Below, piece by piece: positions 25,641 through 37,660 of a stretch of 64,000 nucleotides of DNA; position 1 is the stretch's first letter; each line of letters opens with the position of its first letter. The notes under the pieces are model-generated. The model had not been told where the DNA came from. It saw only the letters and a program-made list of their open reading frames with translations, and did not search any database. The position numbers were made by a program, and so were the translations under genes. Origin of the DNA: Chelonoidis abingdonii (taxonomy: Eukaryota > Chordata > Testudines > Testudinidae); NCBI RefSeq assembly GCF_003597395.2, contig NC_133770.1, positions 27,102,537 through 27,166,536 on the forward strand, given 5' to 3'.

Positions 25641-27363
25641 TTTACACAGAGAGAGAAGAAAATGTTTTATCAGCTTATCTCTTAAACCAATAACAGCTAT
25701 ATGTATTTATTTCCAATAAAAAAATGCCCGGATTTCCAAAGAGATGGATCTCACATAAGTAACAGTGAGACATCTGGGCTATAAATATGACCCTGTATCT
25801 TTAATCAGAGCACCCATCAGATGATGACACGAACTGCACAATTAACTGGAAAAGGGTGAAATCTTGCACATAGAATTCAGCACTCTCTCTCTTTGAATTA
25901 CTGATGATTTGCATTACGGCTGCAATTTCCAAAAGGGAAGGAGCATGGTTTTCTTGTTACATTTCTGTAAAGAAAAATTGTCCAAGGTATCCAATCTGTA
26001 TGAACTCTGAACTGGAAGGTATGTCTTAGGTCCATTTAATAGGACACTTGTAGCATAACCATGGTGATAGTTTAGTGCTTGGTCCTCCTTACTGTGAAGC
26101 TAATGGCTCTGGGCTGCTATCATCTTCAAAGAGAGGTTTTTAGGGCCTGAGCCCATGCCCACTGAAGCCAAAGGAAAGATTTTTGTTGACTTCTTTGGAC
26201 ACTGGACCAGGTCCTTGGCTTGCTTGAATTTCTTTCCACATATGAATTGGAAGATAACTAAAGAAATGACAACTTTTCTGGCAATTGCAAAATCAGAGCA
26301 GCTTGTCCACTTGTTCTCTCAGCCAGCTGTGTCACTTCTCTTCTGCCTTATCTGAAGCAATACATTCTACGTATGATTGTTTTGCCAGTGATTTCAGTGG
26401 GAGCAGGATTGAGCCCTAAGTTTTTTCCACAGGGTTGCAATGATCTCATGCAATAATTCAACCATATGCCTCAGCATTGACTAGAAACAGATCTCCCAGT
26501 AACAAGAGGAGATTATTTATCCAGCTATTTACAAAGCATTTGCACCATTTCTTAAGCCATGGATAGACAGTTATCCCTACTTCATTTCCAGTTTGTTCCT
26601 TGCTAGCGATCACTACAGCATTTTAGCTTTATCACGGACAGCAGGTGAAAACCTTGAGCCATGCTAGGCACCTGCATTAATGCTAACTCAGCCCTCATGA
26701 ATTGTACACGAAGTCCAGTAGGTTACAGTCATTAATTCTGGCCTTAAGTAAAAAAGCTTCTTCAGACTTTTCTTTTACCATAGAATACCCAGATATAACA
26801 TCTACAGCAGGTGGTGATTCAGAGCCTTAAGATTTTTTTTTACTTGTACTAAAGGAAGAAAAGGTTTAAATTAGGAAACATCAATTGCAGGGGAAGAAGA
26901 AGAAAAGGCAAAACCGTGACATATAAGCATTACCTGCGATTAGTTGAATATATAATTTGCTTGGCTGTCCGTGATCCATAACAGTAACTGAAGTTTTAGA
27001 GTACATTTATATCCATTACAGCAAGAACAAGCCTCATAACCTGCATTCATTTCCTTAGTCCACTAATTGTGTTTTCCCTCTGAAAAATTTTAATGTTGCC
27101 ATTAAAGGCAAAGGAGTTCATCACTACAGAGCTGCTCTAGCTTTCCCTTAAGCTCTGCAAGCAGCTGTAATTCAGTGAGGTGCTGCCATCTAGTGTCTAA
27201 AGATAAAACTCCAATTAGATCTCTGCATTTGGAAAATACTTGCTTCTGTAAGTGCAATTACACGTTATCATTGATGGAAGTCAGGGTCGTAGCTTGGGGC
27301 CCAATTCTATAAGCCTTATTTTCCCCGAGTAGCTCCTATTCATATGCACAGTCCCATATAAAT
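25641..27363. other. No gene seen
   Basis: AT-rich unique sequence. The segment at 27184-27290 is duplicated about 1.3 kb downstream and is listed separately. Confidence 0.55.
27184..27290 (+). repeat. Local direct duplication, copy 1
   Basis: The block from TGCCATCTAGTGTCTAAAGA to GGAAGTCAGGGTCGT recurs at 28501-28599 with a few substitutions and one roughly 8-base length difference. Flanking sequence does not match. Confidence 0.85.
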
Positions 27364-27558
27364 GGGAGGGATAGCTCAGTGGTTTGAGCATTGGCCTGCC
27401 AAACCCAGGGTTGTGAGCCCAATCCTTGAGGGGGCCATATAGGGAACAGGATTAAAAAAACAAAAACAAAAAACTGTCTGGGGATTTGTCCTGCTTTGAG
27501 CAGAGGGTTGGACTAGATGATCTTCTGAAGTCCCTTCCAACCCTGATATTCTATATTC
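27364..27558 (+). mobile_element. tRNA-derived turtle SINE with CR1-like tail
   Basis: The 5' part is tRNA-like, with an A box (ATAGCTCAGTGG) and a B-box relative (GGTTGTGAGCCCAATCC), the RNA polymerase III promoter pair. A middle A-rich linker leads to a tail with GGTTGGACTAGATGATCTTC and CCCTTCCAACCCTGATATTC, the CR1 3' end. This matches the tortoise Pol III SINE layout, in which mobilisation depends on CR1 machinery. Confidence 0.9.
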
Positions 27559-29399
27559 AATGTAAGAGTTGCAAAATCTGGCTCTTGGTGTAAACCATTA
27601 GCAAATTTGTGTGCTTTTGCATTTTGTTTAGTGTATTTCTGAACTGTTCATCTTCTTTAAGACTAAATATCACTTAAATGAATCACTTAAGTATGTTTTT
27701 CTTTGTTAATTTATCGGCCAGCTGTATTCTCCACTTTTCAACCATTTCTCCATCTTTTCTTTGCTCCATGTTCTGTGATGGCCACCAATTCTGGAACTAC
27801 TTCTCCCATTGCTCTCCTATATGGACTATGGTTCTACCATGGTAGAAGATTGGTATGGATCTTTCTCTGGAAGATGGTACAACCTATCTTCTCATCAGAG
27901 ATTGCTTCTAGTACCTCACTGATGCAGCCAGGTTGTCAAACAGCCACATCTACTATAGCTGTGGAGGTTTTCATCCATATTTGTTGCTAGGATGTCCCAG
28001 TGCAAATCCACTCCGATAATGGTCATTCATCCTCGGTAAAGACATTTTTCAGCTCCAGCCTTCATTTTCCCAAAATATTGGCAGACCTTCTCAAAAAAAA
28101 CAGATTTAGCAGGTATTCTCACTAACTACTCTTGCAAATGGATTCACTCATTGATTGGAAGAAAGGTATGACCCACCATCTTGTGCTACTCCACTAAAAA
28201 GCAAAAATGACCTATCTTCTCCAAGATCTTCTCCCGTTGGTCACACAGAGCATTCCATGTCAGTGTAGCTTTATCTCTCTATTGATAGCACCATTTGCAT
28301 AAGACAGCTTGTTCTCTTTTGTGTTCTGTACAAAGACACACTTTTGGTGCTTAACAAGTAATCATAATCCCAGACATTAAATCACAACTGGCCTGACTCA
28401 TTTATTTTCCGCAAGAAGAAACATCAGTACAAAAATCAGCATAAGAGACTACGCTGGGAAAACAAGATTCAAGCCCTCTGAGCAAGTACCTTCCTCTGCC
28501 TGCCCTCTAGTGTCTAAAGACAAAACTCCAATTCAATCTCTGCATTTGGAAAATATTTGCTTCTGTATGTATGTTATCATTAAAGGAAGTCAGGGTCATT
28601 TGGCTTGAATTTGAAACTAACAAAATTCAGCACTACCATTCTGCCTCAGGCTTTGCTGCTCTGAGGGTTCCCCCTCAGGGCTATTCAGCCCACCCTCTGG
28701 ATTTTCTCCCTATAGAGAACCACTCCCACCATCCTTATATCTGAGCTGGGTAACACCACACCTGACTCAGTACAGCTCATGTCACTATTCCCCTGCATGA
28801 TTAACACATGCTAAAAGGGTTAAAATACTTTAGAAGGGTTACGTCTGGAAAATAATATGAGTGAAAGTCATTGAAGAAAGAGACACTACAGGCCTATATT
28901 GCATCTTGTCTTCTCAGGTCAATCAAGTGACTCACCAGGGCTATTTAGATTCCATTTGCAGACAGATGCTACAGAGAACACACTACTTGCAAACCTGGAT
29001 CGACCAAGTTAATCCTTCTAATGTTTTTTTCGTGATATCTTCCTTTCTATTGTTCTCTTCCGTTCTCCTGCCATGTTAAAACACCATGTTAATATATAAC
29101 ACAATAAATGCAAATAGCTTATCAAATATTAGGCATAATGTGGGTTCATACTTTATTTTGCTGTCATATATACAAGAAATTATTCTAATTTTTTATTTGT
29201 CATTGGTATCGAGGATATGAATTCTTATATGAATTTAGTTCCAATGTTCTTTCCTTTGTGCCTGTTTAAAGAGGGATGGGGGAAGGAGAAATCTCTGGAG
29301 ATCAGATCCTCAACTGGAGTAAGTTAGCGTAGTTCCAGTAGAGTCCATTTACACAAAATGAGGCTCTGGTATGGAAAAGATTGTGGTAATGAGCCTTAC
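27559..29399. other. No supported gene; second copy of a local duplication
   Basis: It holds the duplicate at 28501-28599. A weak integrase-like frame near 27890-28100 is discussed under rejected items. Otherwise nothing was recognised. Confidence 0.5.
28501..28599 (+). repeat. Local direct duplication, copy 2
   Basis: It matches 27184-27290 over its whole length, including CAAAACTCCAATTCAATCTC and TCTGCATTTGGAAAATATTT. Confidence 0.85.
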
Positions 29400-30570
29400 A
29401 GAGTTATTCATAACTAAATGGTGGGGGTTCCAGAGGGCTCTATCCTTAGTTCCCTTCTCTCCTCTCTCTACGCCTTGTTTCTGGGTCACCTTGTCTGCAA
29501 ACACAAATTCATTTACCACTTCTGTGGTGATAACTCACAGATCTATTTCTCTACTCCAGATTTGTCTCTTTCTGTATCACTTAAAATTTTAGTGTATCTC
29601 TCTGACATCCTCATGGATGTCTACTCATCAGCTCAAACTCAATAGGGCTAAAGCAGAGCTCTTAATCTCTCTCCAGGCCCCAACCCTTCCCCTCACCTCC
29701 TTTCTCCATCACTGTAGACAGCATCTTTGTCCTGCCTGCTGCTCAGGTCCATAACCTGAGCGTCATCTTCAACTTAGACCTCTGCTGGGTCCTCACATCC
29801 AGGCTATGTCCAAATCTTGTAGTTTCTTTCTGTATAACATCTGAAACATGGCCTTTCTTCTCTATCCAAACAGCTAAAACTCTCATCCAAGCACCGCTCA
29901 TCTTTCATCTTCATTACTGCAACATCTTTCTGGCCTTAACAAATGAAATCTTGCCCCACACAAACCCATTCAGAATGCTGCTGCAAAGATCACTCTCCTT
30001 GTCTGCTGTTATGACCACATCGCCCCTCTCTTTACATCCCTCCAGTGGCTTCCCCTTCTCTTTTGTATCAAACATAAGCTGCTTTTCATTACTTTGAAGG
30101 CACTTTATGGCCTATCCCCATTCTACCTACCTCTTCTTATTCACTATCAAGGTGTTGACTCTTGCCTCTAATTGTCTCATGAAGCCAGCCTCCATTGCCT
30201 AATAGTTACACTTTCAAACAAGCAGTGTCGTGCTTTCTCCCATGCTGTTCTCCATGCCTGGCAGGAGCTCCTCATTACAACTTACAACACTCCTTACTGT
30301 GATGCATACAAAAAGTTTAACAATGACAGGGCACCGTGCCCAGAGACCACTGCCTAGCCTACTAACCAAGTTATCTTATTGTTTTCTTTTACTTTTCCAT
30401 CTAACTGTCTGTATCCATCTGTTGTCTCTTGTCTTATACTTTGAATGGAAACTCTTTGGGGCAGGGGCTATCTTTTTGCCTATGTTTGTACAGCACCTAG
30501 CACAATGGGATCCTGTAATACAAACAATAAGTCCATTTATCTATTATGTATTTTATGCTGAACAATGCTA
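29400..30570 (+). pseudogene. Degraded L2-like LINE, reverse transcriptase C-terminal part and 3' end
   Basis: The frame at 29418 starts GVPEGSILSSLLSSLYALFLGH and continues to YHFCGDNSQIYFS. The latter corresponds to the YADDTQIY catalytic block of L2-type elements with Ala-Asp replaced by Cys-Gly. The 3' end has GGAAACTCTTTGGGGCAGGG and TTTGTACAGCACCTAGCACA, typical of L2/L3-type tails. Frameshifts and stops throughout; 5' truncated. Confidence 0.75.
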
Positions 30571-31749
30571 ATAAAAGATGCTTGATTGAAACTCTGTTGA
30601 TTTATTTCTTGCTGTGGATCATAATAGGGTGCTATGGGCTGATTGCTGCTGTGGATTTATGAATCAGTCCTTCAAGGTGCTGAATTTCTCCCCCTTGTGT
30701 TGCTGAGCACCCTTAACTCCCAAGTCAATGGGAAAAGACAACAGGAAAACTCAAGCTAGCTCAGTAAACATAAAAATAAAACTCATGTCAAAGGTGTGAA
30801 TTAGAATCACATGACTGCAGAGGAAGACTCAGGAGACCTTTCCTCTTTAGATAAGATAAGGATGTAATAGTCAGATTCCTAGAAAGTTTCTTATTACTCT
30901 GACTAGCCCTTGGGGCTTGCCATTAAGAAGTTAGCATTTGTGAACAATTACCATCTGAAATACCACAGTATGCAGAATATTCTGTATGCAGAATAGATTC
31001 ATACAGTGTTTATTTCCTGTTGCAAGCACAGAGAATACTGTGGCATTTGAGATGCTACTGTGTGGCAATTGTGAGTAAATACCAACTTTTTAGTAGCAAC
31101 TACAGCAAGTTCTGGTCAAAAAAGCAAGAAAATTCCCTACTCATTGCATCTTTCTTCTCCCGGTTGACCAAAGAGCCATTGAAACTTTCTGGTCAGTTAT
31201 GTGTTTCACCTGGACTGCTCTGAGTATCATTTTCACCTAAGTGTGATAAAATTGTGTGGTAGTTGTTGGCCAGTGCTGACTTTTTAAAACGGGATTTTAA
31301 ATAGCATTTCATGTGAAAGAACAAATACCCTTCCCCTAGTCAAGTGTATTTAGCCTTTTCATGTATTATTTCACTCCACCACGAGTTCCCACCTTCTGTA
31401 ATTGAAATAACATGAATAGGGAATACAGAAGAGAGGTTGCACCACAGGGTCTTCCTCCGACAGTGCTCAAAGGAGTGGGTCACTTTGTAATTTATTTGCC
31501 AGTGTGTTTTGGAGCAACATGAATTGGTGAAGACTTGTTTTCTGTTCTAGTCACTGTGTAGTTCTCACCTTGCGTGTAAACCACATTTGGTGTTTTTTGC
31601 TTCGGGGATTCTGTGCAGAAGGAAGAGAACTATGTTATCCCACCCTATGCTCATGTGTCACTCATTCTTGAATAAACCCTCCAGACTAATCAGAAGGCTG
31701 CAGATTTTCAGAACAGACACAATAAAGGAAGGCTGTGGATGATGTTTTA
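30571..31749. other. No gene seen
   Basis: Unique AT-rich sequence. No exon or repeat end was recognised. Confidence 0.55.
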
Positions 31750-31760
31750 TCTTTTTCTAG

Positions 31761-31886
31761 TATCAGAGGGGTAGCCATGTTAGTCTGGATCTGTAAAAGC
31801 AGCAAAGAATCCTGTGGCACCACATAGACTAACACACATTGGAGCATGAGCTTTCGTGGGTGAATACCCACTTAGTCAGATGTATG
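31761..31886 (-). mobile_element. Penelope-like element 3' tail, solo insertion
   Basis: It shares the tail of the 16344 copy, starting TATCAGAGGGGTAGCCATGT and ending GTGGGTGAATACCCACTTAG...TGTATG. An 11-bp direct repeat TCTTTTTCTAG flanks it (31750-31760 and 31887-31897), so it is an insertion in its own right. Confidence 0.85.
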
Positions 31887-32728
31887 TCTTTTTCTAGTCA
31901 CTATTCACACCCAAAGAAAAAATGGTAACAGTGAGGACCAATGCCCTTTGCATTATAATATCTTAATCTCGGTGCAGTAGCTGCAGCCAACATTTACAGG
32001 AGTGGACAAATGAGTTGGGTATCTAAGGTGTCAAGTTGGGCTCCCAGTGAAGCCACGGATCACTTTTGAAAATCTTGACCTACCTGCCATCACTGTATCT
32101 TGGCCAAGATTTTTAAAAGAGACACTTTCTGGAAAGTCAGGCACCTTTAAGATGTGTCCAAGTTGAATACCAAACGAGTGAGGCATGGTCACTTTTGAAA
32201 ACCTTGACCCTCATTCCTGGCCTGTAACAACCTTGCTATTATTCCATCCTTGCTACTTTGAGCTGACCTGTCCAGAGATGCAAATCAAACACATGAGGTG
32301 CTTGTGTGATGTACACAAATGGGGCATAGAATGAGGGCAGTAATTTTTTTTCCTGCCAAAACTCACATTAGGATTTTAACCACCCTGACAGTTCTGTTCA
32401 TCTCGGACATTGCAAATCACAAAACCCAGGACAAAGCATGTGAGAGCTGAAGACAAAACATTCTTGCTTGATTGGATCCAGCCAGGGAACAATCTTCTGG
32501 AGGAGATCAGTCACATGTATAGTGTGACCTTTTTTTAGGACATATTCCAAAATCTTCCTCTCTGGGAAAGCATTTGCACTGTCTGGGACCATTGGTTTAT
32601 TCTGTGACATGGGATTCAAGAGAACATTCATATCCACAAAGTTTCAGCATTCCTGAAACAGAAATGCTTATTTTGTGACTCAGTTCAATATTAAATAGCG
32701 TTTTTCCCACAGAGATGCATTTGCTAAT

Positions 32729-32944
32729 GGGAATTGTAGTCCATTCTCCCATATGGGTCAGTCTCCCTGGCAGGACTACAGCTCCCATGATGAACCCAGA
32801 GTTATGCAACTTCCATGATGTACCATGCAGGTTGGTCAGAGGAAAATCTTCATTGCATTATGGAAGATGTAGTCTTCTGAGGAGCCTGGCTTATAGGAGA
32901 GAATGGGAGCCTGAAGAGACAACTCCCAAAAGGCACTGATGGGG
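32729..32944. promoter_or_regulatory. Cluster of ZNF143/STAF-like (ACTACAnnTCCC) motifs
   Basis: Three to four near matches lie within about 215 bases: GGACTACAATTCCC (reverse strand of 32729-32742), GGACTACAGCTCCCATGATG (32773-32792), GACTACATCTTCCATAATGC (reverse strand of 32855-32874) and a weaker GACAACTCCCAAAAGGCA (about 32918). The motif is the binding core of ZNF143. It also occurs inside some repeats, and no promoter or transcript is visible beside it. Confidence 0.4.
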
Positions 32945-32984
32945 AAAACAGTTTGATGCTTTGCTGATCTGATTCTAAATTAAA

Positions 32985-33172
32985 TGTTCTGGACCAGTTC
33001 AACAAAATGAACTATTACAATTCAAGTCAAACCAACCCAAAACAAAATATTTCCCTTTAATTTTCCTGATCAAAAATTGGAAATTTTCATCAAAATCTAA
33101 ATTTTCAGGTTGAACATTTTGATTTTGTAGAAGTGTTCATTTTCTCTTGGAAAGTTCCCAACCAGCTCTACT
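32985..33172. mobile_element. Possible MITE ending AACCAGCTCTA
   Basis: The segment is rich in AAATTTTCA-type inverted pieces and ends CCAACCAGCTCTA, the reverse complement of the start of the segment at 46418 (TAGAGCTGGTTGG). The left boundary is unclear. Confidence 0.35.
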
Positions 33173-33497
33173 GGTAAGTGATACAAATGAGCTGCTGCTC
33201 CCTCCCCCACTGTTACTCCCAAAATCTGTGCACCTCACTGTAATAAATAGGTTTTTTGCTCATGTTTGAGGCTCTTCATGATCCCTTAACTCCTTTCCTT
33301 TCCTTTGGTCCCTTATCCTATACTAGTGCTTATTTATCCCTCCTGGAATTGCTAGCAAGTCGACTGAGACTGTCTGAGCTGTTACGTCCCTTGAGGTTTA
33401 GAATTATTGGCCTGTAGATAGCAAGTTTCTTAGTTTTGCATGTATGTTTTTCTGAATATTGACTCACCTTTAGGAAGCGCAGCTGCTGTTATAGAGC

Positions 33498-33519
33498 TGT
33501 GTGTGTGTGTGTGTGTGTG
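33498..33519. repeat. (TG)n microsatellite
   Basis: About 10 to 11 uninterrupted GT units. Confidence 0.9.
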
Positions 33520-34564
33520 AATTGCTCTGGTGTGTTGTGTATATGTGTGTATTGGTCTGGGATTTTTGTGAAGTCTGTGTTTTCTTGTTCTTGCTGAAAT
33601 ACCTAAGCCTCAGAGTTTCATAAAACACAGACTGAAACTTTTTTTTTTTTTTTTAAAAATGAGGTTAAATATAGGAGTGCTGATGTTAGAGAACCAGTTC
33701 AAGTACCTAGGATTTAGCTGCTCAGGGACATGATGCTTTCAAAAATTGTGTGTGTGCGCATGGGGGTGCATGTGAGTGTGTGTGTGAGAGAGAGAGAGAA
33801 AGTTTACATGTTCAGGAAAGATTTTGCTCTTATTAGCTAAACCTGATTTCTAGATTACTATGGCAGGTTTCAGAGCGGGACTTTTGCAGTAGGACATTCA
33901 AATAATCTTGACAAGTATAAAGTGTTGAGAAGACAAAAAAGGCCCAGTTGCCCTTTCTGTTCACAGCATGGGCCAATGAAGATCAAAAAGGGCACTATAT
34001 AAGAATAGCTGATGCTTTTAAAGCATTCTTTGTTGGGTGCTTTTTTGATTGGCTATTTTGTCTTCTGGATCTGTCCTTAATTTTTCCTTTGTGCACTTAA
34101 CCAATTCTCTAGCAGGGTCCGCTTTGGATGACCTCTGGGTTATAGTTCCTGTATGATATATATGGGTAGCCACATCACTAGTGAAGTGGGGCTCTCATGC
34201 CCCCAAACTCCAAGCACAGAGGAGACCCTCATCTCACAAGAAGTGGGGCTCAGCTCTCTCTGTGGCACACCCCCATCCTAGACCCTGTGAAGATTGCTAT
34301 CCATGTTCTGACATTCCTCCCAGGGAAAGGATAAGGAAGGCACATCTGCTCACCCCTCTCCAAGCAGAAATTAGACAAAAATTGATCAAACGGTCTGTGG
34401 CTATATAATCTTTTGCACACTGCTGGGCAAACGCCCTTCCCCAAGAGTCTAGGAGGAGTCATGACCAAGTGGAAGACCCTCCAGCTGTACCGCTCCAGCT
34501 GAGGGCAAGGAAATCAGAGTCAGGGAAGAGAAAGGCCAGAGTCTTTGGATGGGGAGATGTTGAA

Positions 34565-34800
34565 CAGTCCAGTGGTTAGGGTGCTACCTTGAAAGTCAGG
34601 TTCAATTCCTTGCTTCATTATAGACTTCCTGTGTGCTGTTGGGCCAGTCATTTAGCCTCTTTGTGCCTCACTTCCCCATCTGTAAAATGGGGCTAACAGC
34701 ACTTCCCTACCTCACAGGGGTGTTGTGAGGATAAATACATTAGAGACTGTGAGATGCTCAAATGCTACAAGAGTGGGGGCCATATAAGTACCATAAACAG
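34565..34800 (+). mobile_element. MIR (CORE-SINE)
   Basis: A near full-length MIR: a tRNA-like head (CAGTGGTTAGGGTGCTACC, GTTCAATTCC), then the core TGTGCCTCACTTCCCCATCT, GTAAAATGGGGCTAACAG and GGGTGTTGTGAGGATAAAT. One of the clearest repeats in the window. Confidence 0.9.
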
Positions 34801-36765
34801 ATTTGGGATGGGCCATGCAGCCTTTCTATGGAAGTAAATCACAGTGGGATGATGTAAGGTGAGCCTTATGGTGGTTCCCCCCTCAAAGCCCCTGATGGAT
34901 TTTGTGAGGAGGGTGATGGTCTGAGCCAGGATTTCACTGAATACCTGAAGTGTTCAGAGCGGTGTAGCTGCTATATGTGAATTTGTGCCTTCACACATCT
35001 TCTATAGAATGTAGATGTAACTATGTGCTATCCTTCTTGTCTTCAATGCAATGAACATGCTTGAAGAATAATTAGAGAGCCATCTGCATCAGTTGTGTTG
35101 GGAAAGTCAATTCTCTCCCATCTTGTGTTTTGCTCCTGACACCAGACTTCTGAAAATATGTTAGAAGAGCTTCCCCTCACCACATTTGTTAATATTGGCA
35201 TTCTTCCATTAATATTCCATACGTCTGAACTCTCTCCTGACACTCACACAATATCACAGAGTGGAACAGGTTATTGTTTCACATATACTACATATACTAG
35301 TTTAACAGTTCCTGGCTGCTTCTCTTGCCATTCCAGGCTTTGCCTTTGTCGTTGCATTGCACAGTGGGCACACTGGCTGAGAGAATCGGTTTATTTATTT
35401 CGAGGCATGGGATGCAAGAGAGCATTCACAACCACAGCAGCAGACATGGAAGCTATCTTGCTGAGCAAAGAATGGCAACTATCTCATGCTGTGAGTGGCT
35501 AAATCAAACAACTGATCCCTGATGCATAATTTCTCCATTTCATTTAGAAGGACTCGATGGAGTGTGGCCTTCTTATGATTTCCTAGAGACTCAGAACATC
35601 CCCTGTCTGCACTGATGACAAAGAAAAGGATAAATTCAGTATTCTGCTGTTGCGTTGCATTGCTTTCCTTACTGAAATGTGCTGTTTGCCACAGAAAGGG
35701 AAGGGTTCTCCCTTAAACACTCCACAGATGACTACATACTTTCCTCTTGCTGCATATTCCCTTCCTGTCCTCAGAGCTGAGGAGGAGGTGGAAAGTTGAC
35801 CTTTGTGCTCCCCCAATACTGGGAGCTACCCCCTCGTGGAGGTTGCAACAATCTGAAGACTACTCTAAAAAGTTCCAGCCACCAACAGTCCCAAAGAGTG
35901 GTTAAAGCTGTTGGGGATTGTCAGAGGGAGGGGAGACCTGGCCACATCACCTTTCCTCCAGCAAAGTAGCCAGGAGGTACTGTGGAAACTCTGTGCCACA
36001 CTATCCACCAGGGGCTAATTTAGGGCTGTTTTGCATTGGTGAAATAGCAGAAAGTAGGTGCAGTGCAGCCGAGCATCTCCACTTCTGCATCTACCTGCCA
36101 TAAAGTATGTTGAGATTTGCACTATGAACAAAGACAACTTTGTATGCATTTTACACAAAGGACTCTGCAGAGAGGCACCACAGATTTAAAAAAAAACACC
36201 CCACAAATCAATGGAAGGATTTTATATGCTACAAGTTGATGAGGGCAATATTGTCATGACCACAATGGAATTTGGTGCAATCTAGTTCATAAGGAACTGA
36301 AACCACACAAGAATTCGATCAGAAATCCATTCAGCGAAGCTATGGACACTTTCCATTATTTAGCTAACATGACTGATTTCCAGTACTAAAGAGATATTTT
36401 GAGCCCTGAACAGGAAGAAGAGACACAAATGGGACTGATATAACTTAATCTTCAGTTCTTCCTTCCTTAGTGTTTAACATTTAGGTTCCTGGTTTCTACC
36501 CCCAAAAATATGTTTCTGAAAGAGATTGGGCACAGTTTGTTCCTTCAAAGTGATGTGAAATTGTAGAACACCGGAGAGTCAAATTCAGAAATACATAATT
36601 TAAGAGACGTGAACCCTTATTCAAACATTTCAGCACCAATGGAGCATGCTTTTAGCATGTGAAGTTTTGATCAAACCAATCCAGACAACAGGCTGGGTGC
36701 TGAACAAGCAAATCCACTGGTAAATGGTGTCTAACAGCTAATACAAAACAGTGGTAGGCCTAACT
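34801..36765. other. No gene seen
   Basis: Unique sequence. A 114-codon frame at 35158-35502 has no recognisable domain or splice context and is probably chance. Confidence 0.5.
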
Positions 36766-36773
36766 AAATAGCA

Positions 36774-37652
36774 CAGAGGTAGGCAAATTACGGCCTGTGG
36801 GCCATCCTGCCTGGCCCCTGAGCTCCTGGCCCGGGAGGCTAGCCCCCGGCCCCTCCCCTGCTGTTCCCCCTCCCTCGCACCCTCAGCTCATTCCCCAGCC
36901 AGCGCAATGCTCTGGGTGGTGGGGCTGCGAGATCCTGGGGCAGCGCAGCTGCAGACCATGGCCTGACCCGGTGCTCTGTGCTACACGGTGGTGACAGCGT
37001 GGCTGGCTTCAGCCAGGTGGCACAGCTGTAGTGCTGCCAGCCACCAGTGCTTCAGGCAGCATGGTAAGGGGGCAGGGAGAAGTGGGTGTTGGATAGAGGG
37101 CAGAGGAGTTTGGGGTTGTGGTCGGGGATGGGGGTGTGAATAGGGGTCAGGGTGGTCAGAGTGCGGGAAACGGGGGTTGAATGGGGCAGGGGTCCCCGGG
37201 GGCAGTCAGGAATGAGAGGAGGAGTTGGATGGAGCAGTGGGGGGCAGTCAGGGACAGGGGTTCCGGAGGCAGTCAGGGGACAGGGAGAAGGGGCTGTTGA
37301 ATGGGGCAGTCAGGAAGGAGAGGGGGTTGGATGGGGTGGCAGGGGGCATTCAGGGGACAGGAAGAAGGCAGGGATCCAGGGCGCACCGTCAAGAATGAGA
37401 GGGGAGGTTGGATGGGCCAGCAGGGGTCAGTCAGGGGCAGGGGTGCCGGGGGCAGTCAGGAACAGGGAGCGGGGTGGGGAGATGGGGCAGGAGTCACGGG
37501 ATAGCCATCAGGGAACTGAGGGGAAGGGGTTTGGATTCAGCAGGAGTCCTGGGGGGGGTGGGGGCCAGGCCACGACCCCCTCCCCTAACCAGCCCTCCAT
37601 ACAATTTCTGAAACCAGATGTGGCCCTCAGGCCAAAAAGTTTGCTCGCTCCG
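36774..37652. mobile_element. hAT-type MITE with internal G-rich minisatellite
   Basis: The left end CAGAGGTAGGCAAATTACGG and the right end GGCCAAAAAGTTTGCTCGCT are the turtle versions of a hAT terminal pair. Flanks AAATAGCA and AGATAGCA match at 7 of 8 positions. The interior from about 37070 to 37540 is a minisatellite. The 168-codon Gly-rich frame here is a product of that composition, not a gene. Confidence 0.8.
37070..37540. repeat. G-rich minisatellite (GGGGCAGTCAGG-type units)
   Basis: Degenerate tandem units around GGGGGCAGTCAGGAAT and GGGGCAGTCAGGGACAGG, with variable spacers that include GGTTGGATGGGG. Several G-runs of three or more are close enough to form quadruplexes on this strand. 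Confidence 0.85.
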
Positions 37653-37660
37653 AGATAGCA

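Larger units (their letters stand above)
31898..34560. other. No gene seen; ACTACA-type motif cluster, one possible MITE, microsatellites
   Basis: It contains the motif cluster at 32729-32944, a candidate MITE at 32985-33172, TG repeats at about 33498-33519 and a TG/GA stretch at about 33750-33800. No coding exon was recognised. Confidence 0.55.

Noticed and set aside
27364..27440. Possible tRNA gene
   Set aside because: The A- and B-box sequences are present, but the sequence continues into a SINE body and CR1 tail and cannot be folded with full acceptor-stem pairing by eye.
27700..28110. Weak retroviral-type integrase likeness (a TAT.TIAVEVF...IHSDNGH stretch, with a frame break)
   Set aside because: Only a short block resembles an integrase core and no zinc finger, flanking pol sequence or LTR is seen. 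A profile search with a strong integrase hit would revive it as an old endogenous element.
37152..37658. A 168-codon Gly/Arg-rich frame
   Set aside because: It translates the G-rich minisatellite inside the hAT element and has no domain.
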